From Candidatus Latescibacterota bacterium (GTDB taxonomy: Bacteria > Latescibacterota > UBA2968): DNA of 64,000 nt. The notes under the pieces are model-generated. The model searched no databases, had not been told where the DNA came from, and was given only the letters and a program-made list of their open reading frames with translations. The stretch covers positions 48,787 through 112,786 of the forward strand of contig JAJEDY010000093.1 of NCBI GenBank assembly GCA_022821275.1. Direction: 5' to 3'. The translations under genes were made by a program, and so were the position numbers. The stretch's first letter is position 1, and the number at the start of each line of letters is the position of its first letter. Shown in pieces: positions 9,585 through 18,365 of this stretch.

Positions 9585-9630
9585 AAACCTATCCTTTGGA
9601 TTACGAGACAAACTCTTAAAATTTCAATGC

Positions 9631-9659
9631 AAAATAAGCCCGTCTATTCGGGCTGTCAA
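9631..9659 (-). promoter_or_regulatory. Putative sigma70 promoter with palindrome in the spacer
   Basis: On the minus strand TTGACA (9654-9659) is followed after 17 bp by TATTTT (9631-9636). The spacer is almost entirely the inverted repeat AGCCCG-N6-CGGGCT (9637-9654). It would transcribe leader copy A and the CBM9/glycosyltransferase operon. The palindrome could be an operator, or the hairpin plus T-rich end could terminate the GH13 transcript; the sequence fits both. Confidence 0.5.
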
Positions 9660-9763
9660 GCATTTTTTTATTTTAATCGGTATTCTGTGCACCTCGTATA
9701 CCAGATACTCTGTAGGGCCCGAGGAAAGCCTCAGCAAAGACATCTATGGCTTAAAACGTATTA

Positions 9764-11893
9764 TCAACTTCTAAAAACCAACTTGATCACCACACTTTGA
9801 AGGGGTTGCAATTTCATCGACACACCTTCATCTGGCAACGCGATACCAGGGTCAGAATCCGAACCATGAAAAAAATCATAAGTATCGTACACAGGAACCC
9901 GGTCTATACGCTCCAAAAAAACATCTGGCAAGAGATGAATTGGACAGACAACTTCCCTGACAAAACGCGCATCCAGATTGTGCGCCACCAGCAATCCCGA
10001 ATGCCGGGTATAGCGCGTATAGGCAAAAACGCGGTCTTCAGAATCGATATTGCGGTGAAAATACACATGCCCGGTTTGCAACTCAGACTGCTGGTTCACA
10101 AACTCGTGCAAAGCCTCATAAGCGGCAACGAGTTGTGAATGTGGTTCTCTATCTGCCCACTCGGGATGCAACAACGTAGATGCTTCAAAATCAGTACGCG
10201 CCTCCTCGCCCCATTCTGTACCCCACTCTAAAGCATAGGCCAAATTCACATAACGCGCCGTACCCGCCGTCGCATCGATTAACGAACACTGGATATTGCG
10301 CAACAGAGCCAACGTCCGGGAACGATAGCGTTCTCGCCAAATTTTTGTCGCACGCGGGCTATCGTGATTCTCAAAATAAGCCATCGCCACAGTGCGCGGA
10401 GCAAATGTGCCAGACGTGCGCTCTAAAAAATCGGCATACTGATTTCCGTACTCGGCATCCCGATGAAAATCCACCAGCAATGCGTAAATCATATCCACCG
10501 GAATATCCACCGCCTCGCTTAACTCGCACAGAGTCTCGCCCAAAACGAGCGCATCGGACTTAACCGCATTGATACGATTTTTAATCTGCTTCAAAAATGG
10601 CCGATCCACAGTCTGGCTCGCGTCAATACGCACCCCATCCAGATCACAGGTACGCATCCAAAAAGGCGCGATTCCCGACAGATAATTTTGCAAAGATCTG
10701 TTAAAAGGCAAATTGAGCAACGCCACATCTGAATAAACCAGCCATGCAATCTGATGAATTTTTGGCTGCCCCTGCTCATCCATCACATACCAGTCGGGAT
10801 ATTGTTCAATCAACGGACAATCGCGGCTGGTCTGCATCAACACCAGATCGAAAATCACCAGCTTGCCCAGCGCGTGTGCCCGCCGCGTTAGCGCGCGCAA
10901 TTCAGCGCGTCCAATCAACTGTATTAGCGCATCGCGCCCGACCCAATCAATCAGCTCTTTAAACGTGCGAAAATTGTTAAAATCATCGACCTTGCGCAAC
11001 CGCGACAACTGTCGCGCGCGCAATAAGGTCTGCAAATCCAAATCGACAATCAGCTCCTCCGACACCAGCGAAAGAAAATCCACCTCTTCTGGCGGCGTGA
11101 CCAGAGCGGGATCAATCCGATAAAAATCCCGCACGGCATAAACACTTCCCAACGTGCCTTTTCGCACATCATGTCCCGTGTGCAAATCGCCAAATCCGGG
11201 TTCAAAAAACGGGAGCAAATACACCACATCTGTCTGCATCTCTTCAAGACGCGATGTCACATCGCAAAATGTACCACTCACAAATTTTCCATCTGCATCC
11301 AGACGCGCGCCAACCTTTCGCACACAGACTTCGGTAATTGAAAGACAGCGGCGAATCTGATCGGGACTGATCGCGATTACCCCATCTCGATTCAGTGCGA
11401 TATCATTGACCGAAATCCACGCTTTTGAAGCATCTGCCTCTGCCTTATCGTCAGCCGAAAACTCAACCGTATAGTGAAACACACCCGTCCGATCGATCTG
11501 AAATACATCCGACTCGAATACCAGATTATTCCCCGAAAGAACGGGCTGACCCACGCCATCCACAACGATATGCATAGCAACATAAAACCCTGCGCCCGCG
11601 CAAAACTCCCCCCGCTCATCAACAAAACCGCGATCATTCACGTCAGTCCACAAACGCGCTTCTACATCACCAGTGCGACAGGTAGCCAAATCGATATCCG
11701 AAACGAATAACTCAGCTCGAACACGCGCTTTTACTGCACTATCAGACATCAAAAATGCCCGAGCCATCACGGTATCATATCGAATACCATACAGCTCAAT
11801 CGTCAGATTACCTGCCCAGACATCCGCGTTGTCATACGCCTGAACAGCATACCGCTCGTGCAATTTGTATTTAAATTCCAAACGCTTATCCAC
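9764..11893 (-). CDS. GH13 alpha-amylase-family enzyme
   Basis: 709 residues with a GTG start at 11893 placed just after GGGAGGATAT. The N-terminal about 220 residues form a beta-rich accessory region. The catalytic barrel then shows region II DGVRIDASQ (nucleophile Asp near residue 423), region III VLGETL (acid/base Glu near 453) and region IV YFENHDSPR (Asp near 511). All three catalytic acids are present. No signal peptide, so a cytoplasmic alpha-glucan hydrolase or transferase is expected, perhaps acting on glycogen or maltodextrin. It stands alone, divergent from glnK-amtB. The exact activity cannot be assigned. Confidence 0.85.
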   Translation of the reverse strand: MDKRLEFKYKLHERYAVQAYDNADVWAGNLTIELYGIRYDTVMARAFLMSDSAVKARVRAELFVSDIDLATCRTGDVEARLWTDVNDRGFVDERGEFCAGAGFYVAMHIVVDGVGQPVLSGNNLVFESDVFQIDRTGVFHYTVEFSADDKAEADASKAWISVNDIALNRDGVIAISPDQIRRCLSITEVCVRKVGARLDADGKFVSGTFCDVTSRLEEMQTDVVYLLPFFEPGFGDLHTGHDVRKGTLGSVYAVRDFYRIDPALVTPPEEVDFLSLVSEELIVDLDLQTLLRARQLSRLRKVDDFNNFRTFKELIDWVGRDALIQLIGRAELRALTRRAHALGKLVIFDLVLMQTSRDCPLIEQYPDWYVMDEQGQPKIHQIAWLVYSDVALLNLPFNRSLQNYLSGIAPFWMRTCDLDGVRIDASQTVDRPFLKQIKNRINAVKSDALVLGETLCELSEAVDIPVDMIYALLVDFHRDAEYGNQYADFLERTSGTFAPRTVAMAYFENHDSPRATKIWRERYRSRTLALLRNIQCSLIDATAGTARYVNLAYALEWGTEWGEEARTDFEASTLLHPEWADREPHSQLVAAYEALHEFVNQQSELQTGHVYFHRNIDSEDRVFAYTRYTRHSGLLVAHNLDARFVREVVCPIHLLPDVFLERIDRVPVYDTYDFFHGSDSDPGIALPDEGVSMKLQPLQSVVIKLVFRS

Positions 11894-12130
11894 ATATCCT
11901 CCCAGTAAAATGCGCTCCGGACAATATACGAAAGTTTATGGGGAAATCTCAATAAAACAGGGGCTGGGGACTGGAGATTAGGGGCTGGTGGGTTGGGTGG
12001 TTTCTCACTTCACACTTCACACTTCTTTTGTAATACGCATTTAACAGATAAGAAATGGAAAAGAAATATATACCCAATATATTCAACCGTCAGTTTACGC
12101 CACCCCAACCATATCAGGGAGGAATTCAGT

Positions 12131-12469
12131 ATGAAACTCATCACAGCAGTCATCCAGCCCCACAAGCTGGACGATGTGCGTGCAGCACTCGGCGACATCG
12201 GCATCCAGGGCATGACCGTCACTGAAGCGCGCGGCTTTGGACGCCAAAAAGGACACCGGGAAGTCTATCGCGGTGCCGAATACGTCGTCGATTTTCTGCC
12301 CAAAGTCAAGCTGGAAATCGCCATCAATGACGATGAAGTTGACCGCGCCATCGATGCGATAGAGAACGCTGCCAAAACGGGCAACGTAGGTGATGGAAAA
12401 ATATTCGTTGCGGATTTGGGACAAGCTGTTCGCATTCGAACAGGCGAAACCGGGCCTGATGCGCTATAA
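12131..12469 (+). CDS. glnK: PII nitrogen regulatory protein GlnK/GlnB, copy 1
   Basis: 112 residues, the standard PII length. The start ATG at 12131 follows GGGAGGAATTCAGT. The T-loop GRQKGHREVYRGAEY places Tyr at position 51, the classic uridylylation site. The B-loop TGNVGDGKIFV and C-terminal IRTGETG are intact. PII binds 2-oxoglutarate and ATP/ADP and blocks AmtB when nitrogen is plentiful. It lies 25 bp ahead of amtB. It differs from copy 2 (13978-14316) at about 9 of 112 positions. Confidence 0.97.
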   Translation: MKLITAVIQPHKLDDVRAALGDIGIQGMTVTEARGFGRQKGHREVYRGAEYVVDFLPKVKLEIAINDDEVDRAIDAIENAAKTGNVGDGKIFVADLGQAVRIRTGETGPDAL

Positions 12470-12494
12470 CACAATCACATCTCAGGAGAATACA

Positions 12495-13817
12495 ATGATT
12501 AAACGCCATAACATCTTCACCCTGCTCATCGGCCTGGCATTGTTGCTGGTCTTGCCCAACGCTGCTCTTGCCGACGAACTCAGCTCAGGCGACACAGCCT
12601 GGATGCTTACCTCAACTGCCCTGGTGCTATTTATGACCATCCCCGGTCTCGCCCTCTTTTACGGCGGCCTGGTACGCACCAAAAATGTCTTGTCTGTTCT
12701 CATGCAATGTTTCGCTCTCACCGCCATCATGACCCTGGTCTGGGTTATCATTGGCTATAGTCTCGCCTTCAACACCGATGGCATGGAAGCCGGCACGACC
12801 AACATAAATTCCTTTGTCGGCGGTTTAGGCACCATGTTCTTATCCGGCGTGACCGCCAGCAGCCTGTCTGGCACCATTCCAGAAACCGTTTTTATCACCT
12901 TCCAGATGACCTTTGCCATCATCACCCCTGCCCTCATCGTCGGAGCTTTTGCCGAACGCATGAAGTTCTCGGCCATGATCGTATTTTCGATCCTCTGGTC
13001 CATCGTCGTCTATGCACCCATTTGCCACATGGCCTGGAGCGGCGACGGTTCCTTCTTTGGCGACATGGGCGTGCTCGACTTTGCAGGTGGTACGGTTGTA
13101 CACATCAACGCGGGTATCGCAGCACTCGTCGCATGTATTGTCATTGGCAGACGTCAGGGCTATCCCGACACGCTTATGGCCCCTCACAGCCTGACAATCA
13201 CCGTTATAGGCGCGTCCATGCTGTGGGTCGGCTGGTTCGGCTTTAATGCCGGAAGTGCCGTCGCTGCCGACGGAGCCGCAGGCATGGCCATGCTCGTCAC
13301 ACAGGTTGCCACCGCATCTGCAACACTGGGCTGGATAGCCGCCGAATGGATCAAACTCGGCAAACCCAGTATCCTCGGTGCAGTCACGGGTGCTGTTGCT
13401 GGCCTCGTCGCCATCACCCCAGCTTCGGGCAGCGTAGGACCAATGGGCGCGATAGTCGTTGGCCTGGCATCTGGCGTCCTCTGCTTCTGGGCAGCCACCA
13501 GCCTCAAGCGCGCCTTAGGTTATGACGACTCCCTCGATGCTTTTGGTGTTCACGGCATAGGCGGTATCGTAGGTGCGCTCCTCACGGGTATCTTTGCCGC
13601 AGAAGGTCTCGGTGGACAGGGACTCAGTGCCGATTCTATCGGCGGACAATTCGTCGTACAGCTCATCGGCGTCGTCTTCACCATCGTCTATTGCGGTGTC
13701 TTATCCTTCATCTTGCTCAAAATCGTCGATGCCATTATTGGCCTGCGCGTCTCGCAAGACGAAGAAACCGAAGGACTCGATATCTCGCTCCACGACGAAC
13801 GCGGCTACAACTATTAA
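12495..13817 (+). CDS. amtB: Ammonium transporter AmtB, copy 1
   Basis: 440 residues starting at ATG 12495 after CAGGAGAATACA. An N-terminal signal peptide (ends near ALADE) is followed by about 11 hydrophobic helices. Family hallmarks are visible: FYGGLVRTKN, the FGDMGVLDFAGG signature with VVHINAGIAALV after it, and DDSLDAFGVHGIGGI carrying the second pore His. The C-terminal tail ends LHDERGYNY. It acts in the inner membrane for ammonium uptake, gated by GlnK. A hairpin terminator follows at 13850. Confidence 0.97.
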   Translation: MIKRHNIFTLLIGLALLLVLPNAALADELSSGDTAWMLTSTALVLFMTIPGLALFYGGLVRTKNVLSVLMQCFALTAIMTLVWVIIGYSLAFNTDGMEAGTTNINSFVGGLGTMFLSGVTASSLSGTIPETVFITFQMTFAIITPALIVGAFAERMKFSAMIVFSILWSIVVYAPICHMAWSGDGSFFGDMGVLDFAGGTVVHINAGIAALVACIVIGRRQGYPDTLMAPHSLTITVIGASMLWVGWFGFNAGSAVAADGAAGMAMLVTQVATASATLGWIAAEWIKLGKPSILGAVTGAVAGLVAITPASGSVGPMGAIVVGLASGVLCFWAATSLKRALGYDDSLDAFGVHGIGGIVGALLTGIFAAEGLGGQGLSADSIGGQFVVQLIGVVFTIVYCGVLSFILLKIVDAIIGLRVSQDEETEGLDISLHDERGYNY

Positions 13818-13849
13818 AAACTGTCAGCCAAACCAAACACTTACCCCCA

Positions 13850-13883
13850 AGCGCACATCTTCAGGATGTGCGCTTTTTTTTTT
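13850..13883 (+). terminator. Rho-independent terminator after amtB copy 1
   Basis: Stem AGCGCACATC / GATGTGCGCT with a TTCAG loop and a following run of about ten T. It ends the first glnK-amtB unit, so copy 2 needs its own promoter. A TATAAT at 13908-13913 is a candidate -10. Confidence 0.9.
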
Positions 13884-13977
13884 CTTTGTATTTCAAAAAT
13901 CGGATTTTATAATATACAACCCCGGAATGGATCGAAAAGCGATCCTGACTATACACCTTATGAAGGAGGAGTTGAGT

Positions 13978-14316
13978 ATGAAACTCATCACAGCAGTCAT
14001 CCAGCCCCACAAGCTGGACGATGTGCGCGCAGCACTCGGCGACATCGGCATCCAGGGCATGACTGTCACCGAAGCACGCGGTTTTGGACGCCAAAGAGGA
14101 CATCGAGAAGTCTATCGCGGTGCCGAATACATCGTCGATTTTCTGCCCAAAGTCAAGCTGGAGATCGCCGTTGACGAAGATGTCGTCAATCGCGCCATCG
14201 ACGCGATAGAACACGCTGCCAAAACGGGCAACGTAGGTGATGGGAAAATTTTTGTTACAGATTTGGGACAAGCTGTTCGCATTCGAACGGGTGAAACCGG
14301 ACCCGACGCGCTTTAG
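13978..14316 (+). CDS. glnK: PII nitrogen regulatory protein GlnK/GlnB, copy 2
   Basis: 112 residues; ATG at 13978 after AAGGAGGAGTTGAGT. Tyr51 and all PII loops are intact. The 5' half is almost base-for-base identical to copy 1, while residues 66-72 differ most (INDDEVD versus VDEDVVN). It lies 39 bp ahead of amtB copy 2. The duplication looks recent, or kept similar by gene conversion. Confidence 0.97.
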   Translation: MKLITAVIQPHKLDDVRAALGDIGIQGMTVTEARGFGRQRGHREVYRGAEYIVDFLPKVKLEIAVDEDVVNRAIDAIEHAAKTGNVGDGKIFVTDLGQAVRIRTGETGPDAL

Positions 14317-14355
14317 AACCACAAAATATTGAGAAACCCTGGAGGGAACAGAAAT

Positions 14356-15678
14356 ATGAAACGCCACTCTTACATCTTAGCAAGCCTCATGCTCGTCTTA
14401 GGACTACCAGACCTCGCGCTTGCCGATGGACACGAACTCAACGGCAGCGACACAGCCTGGCTACTCACATCGACAGCACTCGTACTATTTATGACCATCC
14501 CCGGTCTCGCCCTCTTTTACGGCGGCCTGGTACGCACCAAAAATGTGCTCTCCGTCCTCATGCAGTGCTTTGCACTCACCGCAATATTGAGCGTCGTCTG
14601 GGTCATCATCGGCTATAGCCTCGCCTTCAACACCAATGGCATGGAAGCCGGCCTGACCAACCTCAACTCCTTTATCGGCGGTCTGGGCACCGCATTCTTA
14701 TCTGGTGTGACAGCCGATAGCCTATCTGGCACCATTCCAGAAACCGTTTTCATCACCTTTCAAATGACCTTCTTCATCATCACGCCTGCACTCATTGTCG
14801 GGGCTTTTGCCGAACGCATGAAATTCTCAGCCGTACTCTTGTTCTCCGTACTCTGGAGCATTTTGGTCTATGCGCCCATTTGTCACATGACCTGGGGAGG
14901 TGACGGCTCCTTCTTTGGCGACATGGGCGTGCTCGACTTTGCAGGTGGACTCGTCGTACACATCAACGCGGGTATCGCAGCACTCGTCGCGTGTATTGTC
15001 ATTGGCAAACGCCAGGGCTATCCCGACGCACAAATTTTGCCCCACAGCCTCAGCCTTACGGTCGTCGGCGCGTCTATGCTGTGGGTCGGCTGGTTCGGCT
15101 TTAATGCCGGAAGTGCCGTCGCTGCCGACGGAGCCGCAGGCATGGCCATGCTCGTCACGCAGATATCTGCCGCAGTCGCCACCTCCACCTGGATGTTTAT
15201 CGAATGGATCAAGAACGGCAAACCCAGTATCCTCGGTGCTGTCACGGGCACGATCGCCGGATTGGGCGCCATTACACCCGCGTCGGGCAGCGTAGGTCCT
15301 CTGGGTGCTATTGTCATCGGCCTTGCTGCCGGTGCGATTTGCTTTTGGGCATCCACCACACTCAAACGCAAATTGGGCTATGACGACTCCCTCGACGTCT
15401 TTGGCGTTCACGGCGTGGGCGGCATTATTGGCACCCTGCTATGTGGTATTTTTGTCGTCAAAAGTTTGGGCGGGCAGGGATTGGCCGAAGGCATGACCAT
15501 GGGCAGTCAATTCACCGCACAGCTAACAGCGGTCATCATCACCGTCGTCTATTGCGGCGTGGTATCCTTCATCCTGCTCAAAATCGTTGACGCTGTCGTT
15601 GGCCTGCGCGTCTCGCAAGAAGAAGAAACCGGAGGACTCGATATTGCCCTCCACGACGAGCGCGGCTACAATTATTAA
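14356..15678 (+). CDS. amtB: Ammonium transporter AmtB, copy 2
   Basis: 440 residues from ATG 14356 after GGAGGGAACAGAAAT, exactly the length of copy 1. Signal peptide, FYGGLVRTKN, FGDMGVLDFAGG and DDSLDVFGVHGVGGI are all present, and the tail again ends LHDERGYNY. The signal peptide and several loops have diverged while the pore regions are nearly identical. Paired with its own GlnK. Confidence 0.97.
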   Translation: MKRHSYILASLMLVLGLPDLALADGHELNGSDTAWLLTSTALVLFMTIPGLALFYGGLVRTKNVLSVLMQCFALTAILSVVWVIIGYSLAFNTNGMEAGLTNLNSFIGGLGTAFLSGVTADSLSGTIPETVFITFQMTFFIITPALIVGAFAERMKFSAVLLFSVLWSILVYAPICHMTWGGDGSFFGDMGVLDFAGGLVVHINAGIAALVACIVIGKRQGYPDAQILPHSLSLTVVGASMLWVGWFGFNAGSAVAADGAAGMAMLVTQISAAVATSTWMFIEWIKNGKPSILGAVTGTIAGLGAITPASGSVGPLGAIVIGLAAGAICFWASTTLKRKLGYDDSLDVFGVHGVGGIIGTLLCGIFVVKSLGGQGLAEGMTMGSQFTAQLTAVIITVVYCGVVSFILLKIVDAVVGLRVSQEEETGGLDIALHDERGYNY

Positions 15679-15703
15679 CACCTGTCCAAAACGGATAAGA
15701 AAA

Positions 15704-15730
15704 AAAGCGGGCACATTGTACCCGCTTTTT
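15704..15730 (+). terminator. Rho-independent terminator after amtB copy 2
   Basis: AAGCGGG / CCCGCTT stem with a CACATTGTA loop followed by T7. The A-rich left flank makes it potentially bidirectional. Confidence 0.85.
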
Positions 15731-15810
15731 TTCTTGTTGCAATTATTTTTCCAGACACCTTTATTTCTCACCAACAAACCGTCAAAATCCACCCATAGAA
15801 AGGAACAGAG

Positions 15811-16770
15811 ATGAAAATTGTTTTACACCCCCCTGTCGATGAAGACCTTTGCCAACAAGTGCGAGACACGGCCCCCAACGCCGAAGTTGTCATGGCAGAT
15901 AATCACAATGTCATCGAAGCCGTCGCAGATGCCGAAATTATATTTGGAAATTTTTCGTCTGAAATTGTCAATGCAGCCCCCAATCTCAAATGGATTCAAT
16001 CCACCAGTGCTGGCATGGACAAAGCCCTGATCCCCGAAGTCGCCAACAGCGACATCACGATATGCAATGCCAGCGGCGTCCATGCCGTTCAGGTCGCCGA
16101 ACACGCCTGGGCGCTCACCACTGCCCTCACGCGCGGGCTACACGTTTCTTTTCGCCATCAACTCGACCATGCCTGGACGCGACCACCACTCGCCGACTTA
16201 TTGGAAGCCACCATTCTCATCGTCGGATTTGGCGGCATTGGTCAATACTATGCACAACTCGCCCAGGGCTATGACGCACGTCTGATTGCGCTGGATATCC
16301 AGGGCGGAAACAAACCCGATTACGTCGAAGCGATCTGGGACATGGATCGCCTGGATGAAGGTCTGCAAATAGCCGATGTCGTATTTATCGCCGTACCGTA
16401 CACACCCGAAACCGAAAAACTCATCAATGCCCACACCCTGAGCCTGATGAAAAACACCGCCTTTCTGGTCAACACCGCACGCGGCCCCATCGTCGATGAA
16501 GCCGCTTTGGCAGAGGGCCTCAAAAACGGAGAAATCGCCGGTGCTGGCCTGGACGTATTTGAAAAAGAACCCCTGTCTCCCGACAGCCCGCTCTGGGACA
16601 TGGAAAATGTCATCATCACCCCACACGCAGCCGGCGGGTCTCCCAATCGACACAACCGAACCATTGGATTCTTCTGCCAAAACCTGAAACGCTATCAGGC
16701 AGGCGAACCGCTCTTTAACGAAGTCGATAAATCCCTCGGATATCCAAAACGGGAACGGCGCGTCAAATGA
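15811..16770 (+). CDS. D-isomer-specific 2-hydroxyacid dehydrogenase
   Basis: 319 residues; ATG preceded by AAAGGAACAGAG. The Rossmann motif ILIVGFGGIGQYYAQLA is central. The catalytic set is seen in NTARGP (Arg), the EKEPLSPDSPLW region (Glu) and TPHAAGG (His). It should reduce a 2-oxoacid to a D-2-hydroxyacid, or the reverse, with NAD(P)H. It overlaps the sulfatase by 4 bp (ATGA), so they are co-translated. The substrate is unknown. Confidence 0.92.
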   Translation: MKIVLHPPVDEDLCQQVRDTAPNAEVVMADNHNVIEAVADAEIIFGNFSSEIVNAAPNLKWIQSTSAGMDKALIPEVANSDITICNASGVHAVQVAEHAWALTTALTRGLHVSFRHQLDHAWTRPPLADLLEATILIVGFGGIGQYYAQLAQGYDARLIALDIQGGNKPDYVEAIWDMDRLDEGLQIADVVFIAVPYTPETEKLINAHTLSLMKNTAFLVNTARGPIVDEAALAEGLKNGEIAGAGLDVFEKEPLSPDSPLWDMENVIITPHAAGGSPNRHNRTIGFFCQNLKRYQAGEPLFNEVDKSLGYPKRERRVK

Positions 16771-18365
16771 AAAAACCCAATATCATCGTCATTCTCGTAG
16801 ATGACATGGGCTATTCGGATCTCGGCTCTTATGGTGGCGAGATCCGAACGCCCAATCTGGATCGCCTATCGGCAAATGGCTTGCGATTCACGCAAAGTTA
16901 CAACTCTGCCCGCTGTTGTCCCTCGCGGGCTTCGCTACTCACAGGACTGTATTCCCATCAGGCTGGCATCGCCAATTTTACGGGACCTGACCGAACCGCC
17001 GAATGGGGACCAGCCTATCTGGGACGGTTAAACAACAACTGCGTGACATTGACCGAAGTCCTCAAAACCGCGGGCTACAGCACCTATGGCGTCGGAAAAT
17101 GGCACGTTGGCGATCAAGTTAACCCAACAGATCGGGGATTTGACGAATACTACGGATTCATCAAAGGCCACAGCGCCCCGCAATGGGATCCGTCTTATTA
17201 TCATCGCTATCCAGAATCCCGAACACCCGAACTCTCTTTTGATGACGGTGCGTACTACGCAACAGAAGCATTCAACGATTACGCCGTAGAATTTATCGAT
17301 CAGGCGCAACAAAAAGACAACCCCTGGTTTCTCTACCTCGCCCACTCAGCCCCCCATTTCCCCTTACATGCCCCGTCAGAAACCCGCGATTCATATCTCG
17401 ATATTTACCGTCGCGGTTGGGACGTGTTGCGCCGTGAACGCTACACACGCCAAAAAGAATCCGGTCTGGCAACAGAAAACTGGCAATTCACATCACGTTC
17501 AATAGTCCCCATCGAAGAAAATGACGCCATCGCAAATGGGTATAGCGGCAAACAGAATCCCGCGTGGGAGGATCTCCCGCCTGACCGCAGGGAGGACCTC
17601 GCCTACCGCATGGCGGTCTTCGCGGCCATGATCGAACACATCGATCGCGGCATAGGCAGAATTATCGATCTTCTGGAAAAAACAGGAGAACTGGACAACA
17701 CACTTATCCTGTTTACAAGCGACAATGGCGCGTGTTACGAATGGGGCCCCTTTGGATTTGACGAACGCAGCAGATTGGGCGTTACCCATCTCCACACGGG
17801 TGAAGAACTGAAAAAAATCGGAGGACCGGACACATATCACTCCGTGGGCAGCGCGTGGTCGTGTCTGAGCAATACCCCGCTACGCATGTACAAACACTAC
17901 AACCACGAAGGCGGAAATTGCAGCCCCTTCATCGCCCATTGGCCCGAAGGAATTGCGCAACCCGACCGCTGGGTTCGCACCCCCATGCACCTGTTTGACA
18001 TCATGCCGACCATAAGCGAAATTACCGGAGCCGAATATCCCAAAACACACAATGGAGAACGCATTCACCCGCAAGAAGGGATGAGCCTCGTACCCCTATT
18101 CAACGCCCAGAGCCTGCCCGAACGCAGCCTGTGTTTCGATCACTTTGAAACCAGTGCCATACGCAGGGGTGAGTGGAAATTACTGAAGGGAAATACCCGA
18201 TACCCCAACAAAAATTGGGAACTCTACGACATAGAAAAAGACCGCTGTGAAACCAGCGATCTATCAGCAGAACATCCAGAATTGGTAAAATCACTCGAGC
18301 GAGAATGGACCGAATGGGCCGTGCGAGTTAAGGTGCATCCTTATTACAAGGAGATGACCCCATGA
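16767..18365 (+). CDS. Type I sulfatase
   Basis: 532 residues. It begins MKKPNIIVILVDDMGYSDLG, the metal-binding Asp-Asp pair. The maturation motif ARCCPSRASLLTG has the formylglycine Cys at position 50 in C-x-P-S-R. The second metal site is SDNGACYEWG. Later WELYDIEKDRCETSDL is the usual arylsulfatase C-terminal text. No signal peptide is visible, so it may be cytoplasmic. It would need a formylglycine-generating enzyme encoded elsewhere. It hydrolyses a sulfate ester, probably of a sulfated glycan or its product. Confidence 0.93.
   Translation: MKKPNIIVILVDDMGYSDLGSYGGEIRTPNLDRLSANGLRFTQSYNSARCCPSRASLLTGLYSHQAGIANFTGPDRTAEWGPAYLGRLNNNCVTLTEVLKTAGYSTYGVGKWHVGDQVNPTDRGFDEYYGFIKGHSAPQWDPSYYHRYPESRTPELSFDDGAYYATEAFNDYAVEFIDQAQQKDNPWFLYLAHSAPHFPLHAPSETRDSYLDIYRRGWDVLRRERYTRQKESGLATENWQFTSRSIVPIEENDAIANGYSGKQNPAWEDLPPDRREDLAYRMAVFAAMIEHIDRGIGRIIDLLEKTGELDNTLILFTSDNGACYEWGPFGFDERSRLGVTHLHTGEELKKIGGPDTYHSVGSAWSCLSNTPLRMYKHYNHEGGNCSPFIAHWPEGIAQPDRWVRTPMHLFDIMPTISEITGAEYPKTHNGERIHPQEGMSLVPLFNAQSLPERSLCFDHFETSAIRRGEWKLLKGNTRYPNKNWELYDIEKDRCETSDLSAEHPELVKSLEREWTEWAVRVKVHPYYKEMTP

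Larger units (their letters stand above)
9365..9617 (-). repeat. Leader repeat copy A (paralogue of 30971-31262)
   Basis: About 250 bp that can be aligned along its length with 30971-31262. Shared blocks include a 22-base identical stretch at 9378-9399 versus 31017-31038, GGTTTAAAYCTAC followed by a long C run, CTTCAGCCAC, ATGATAAATGGCT, and CTATCCTTTGGATTACGAGA. In both places it lies on the sense (minus) strand between a promoter and the first gene of a unit encoding exported proteins. This copy precedes the CBM9-like gene by about 310 bases. Confidence 0.8.
9052..9763. other. Long intergenic leader region
   Basis: Besides the leader repeat, small ORF and promoter described separately, 9100-9300 holds a direct repeat GCCTGTGCGT (about 9202 and 9220) and a small palindrome GGGCATGTGCCC (about 9264). 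No further protein gene is supported. Confidence 0.6.

Noticed and set aside
12095..12424. Opposite-strand frames over glnK and amtB
   Set aside because: They mirror strongly conserved coding sequence and have no ribosome sites; they are shadows of the real genes.
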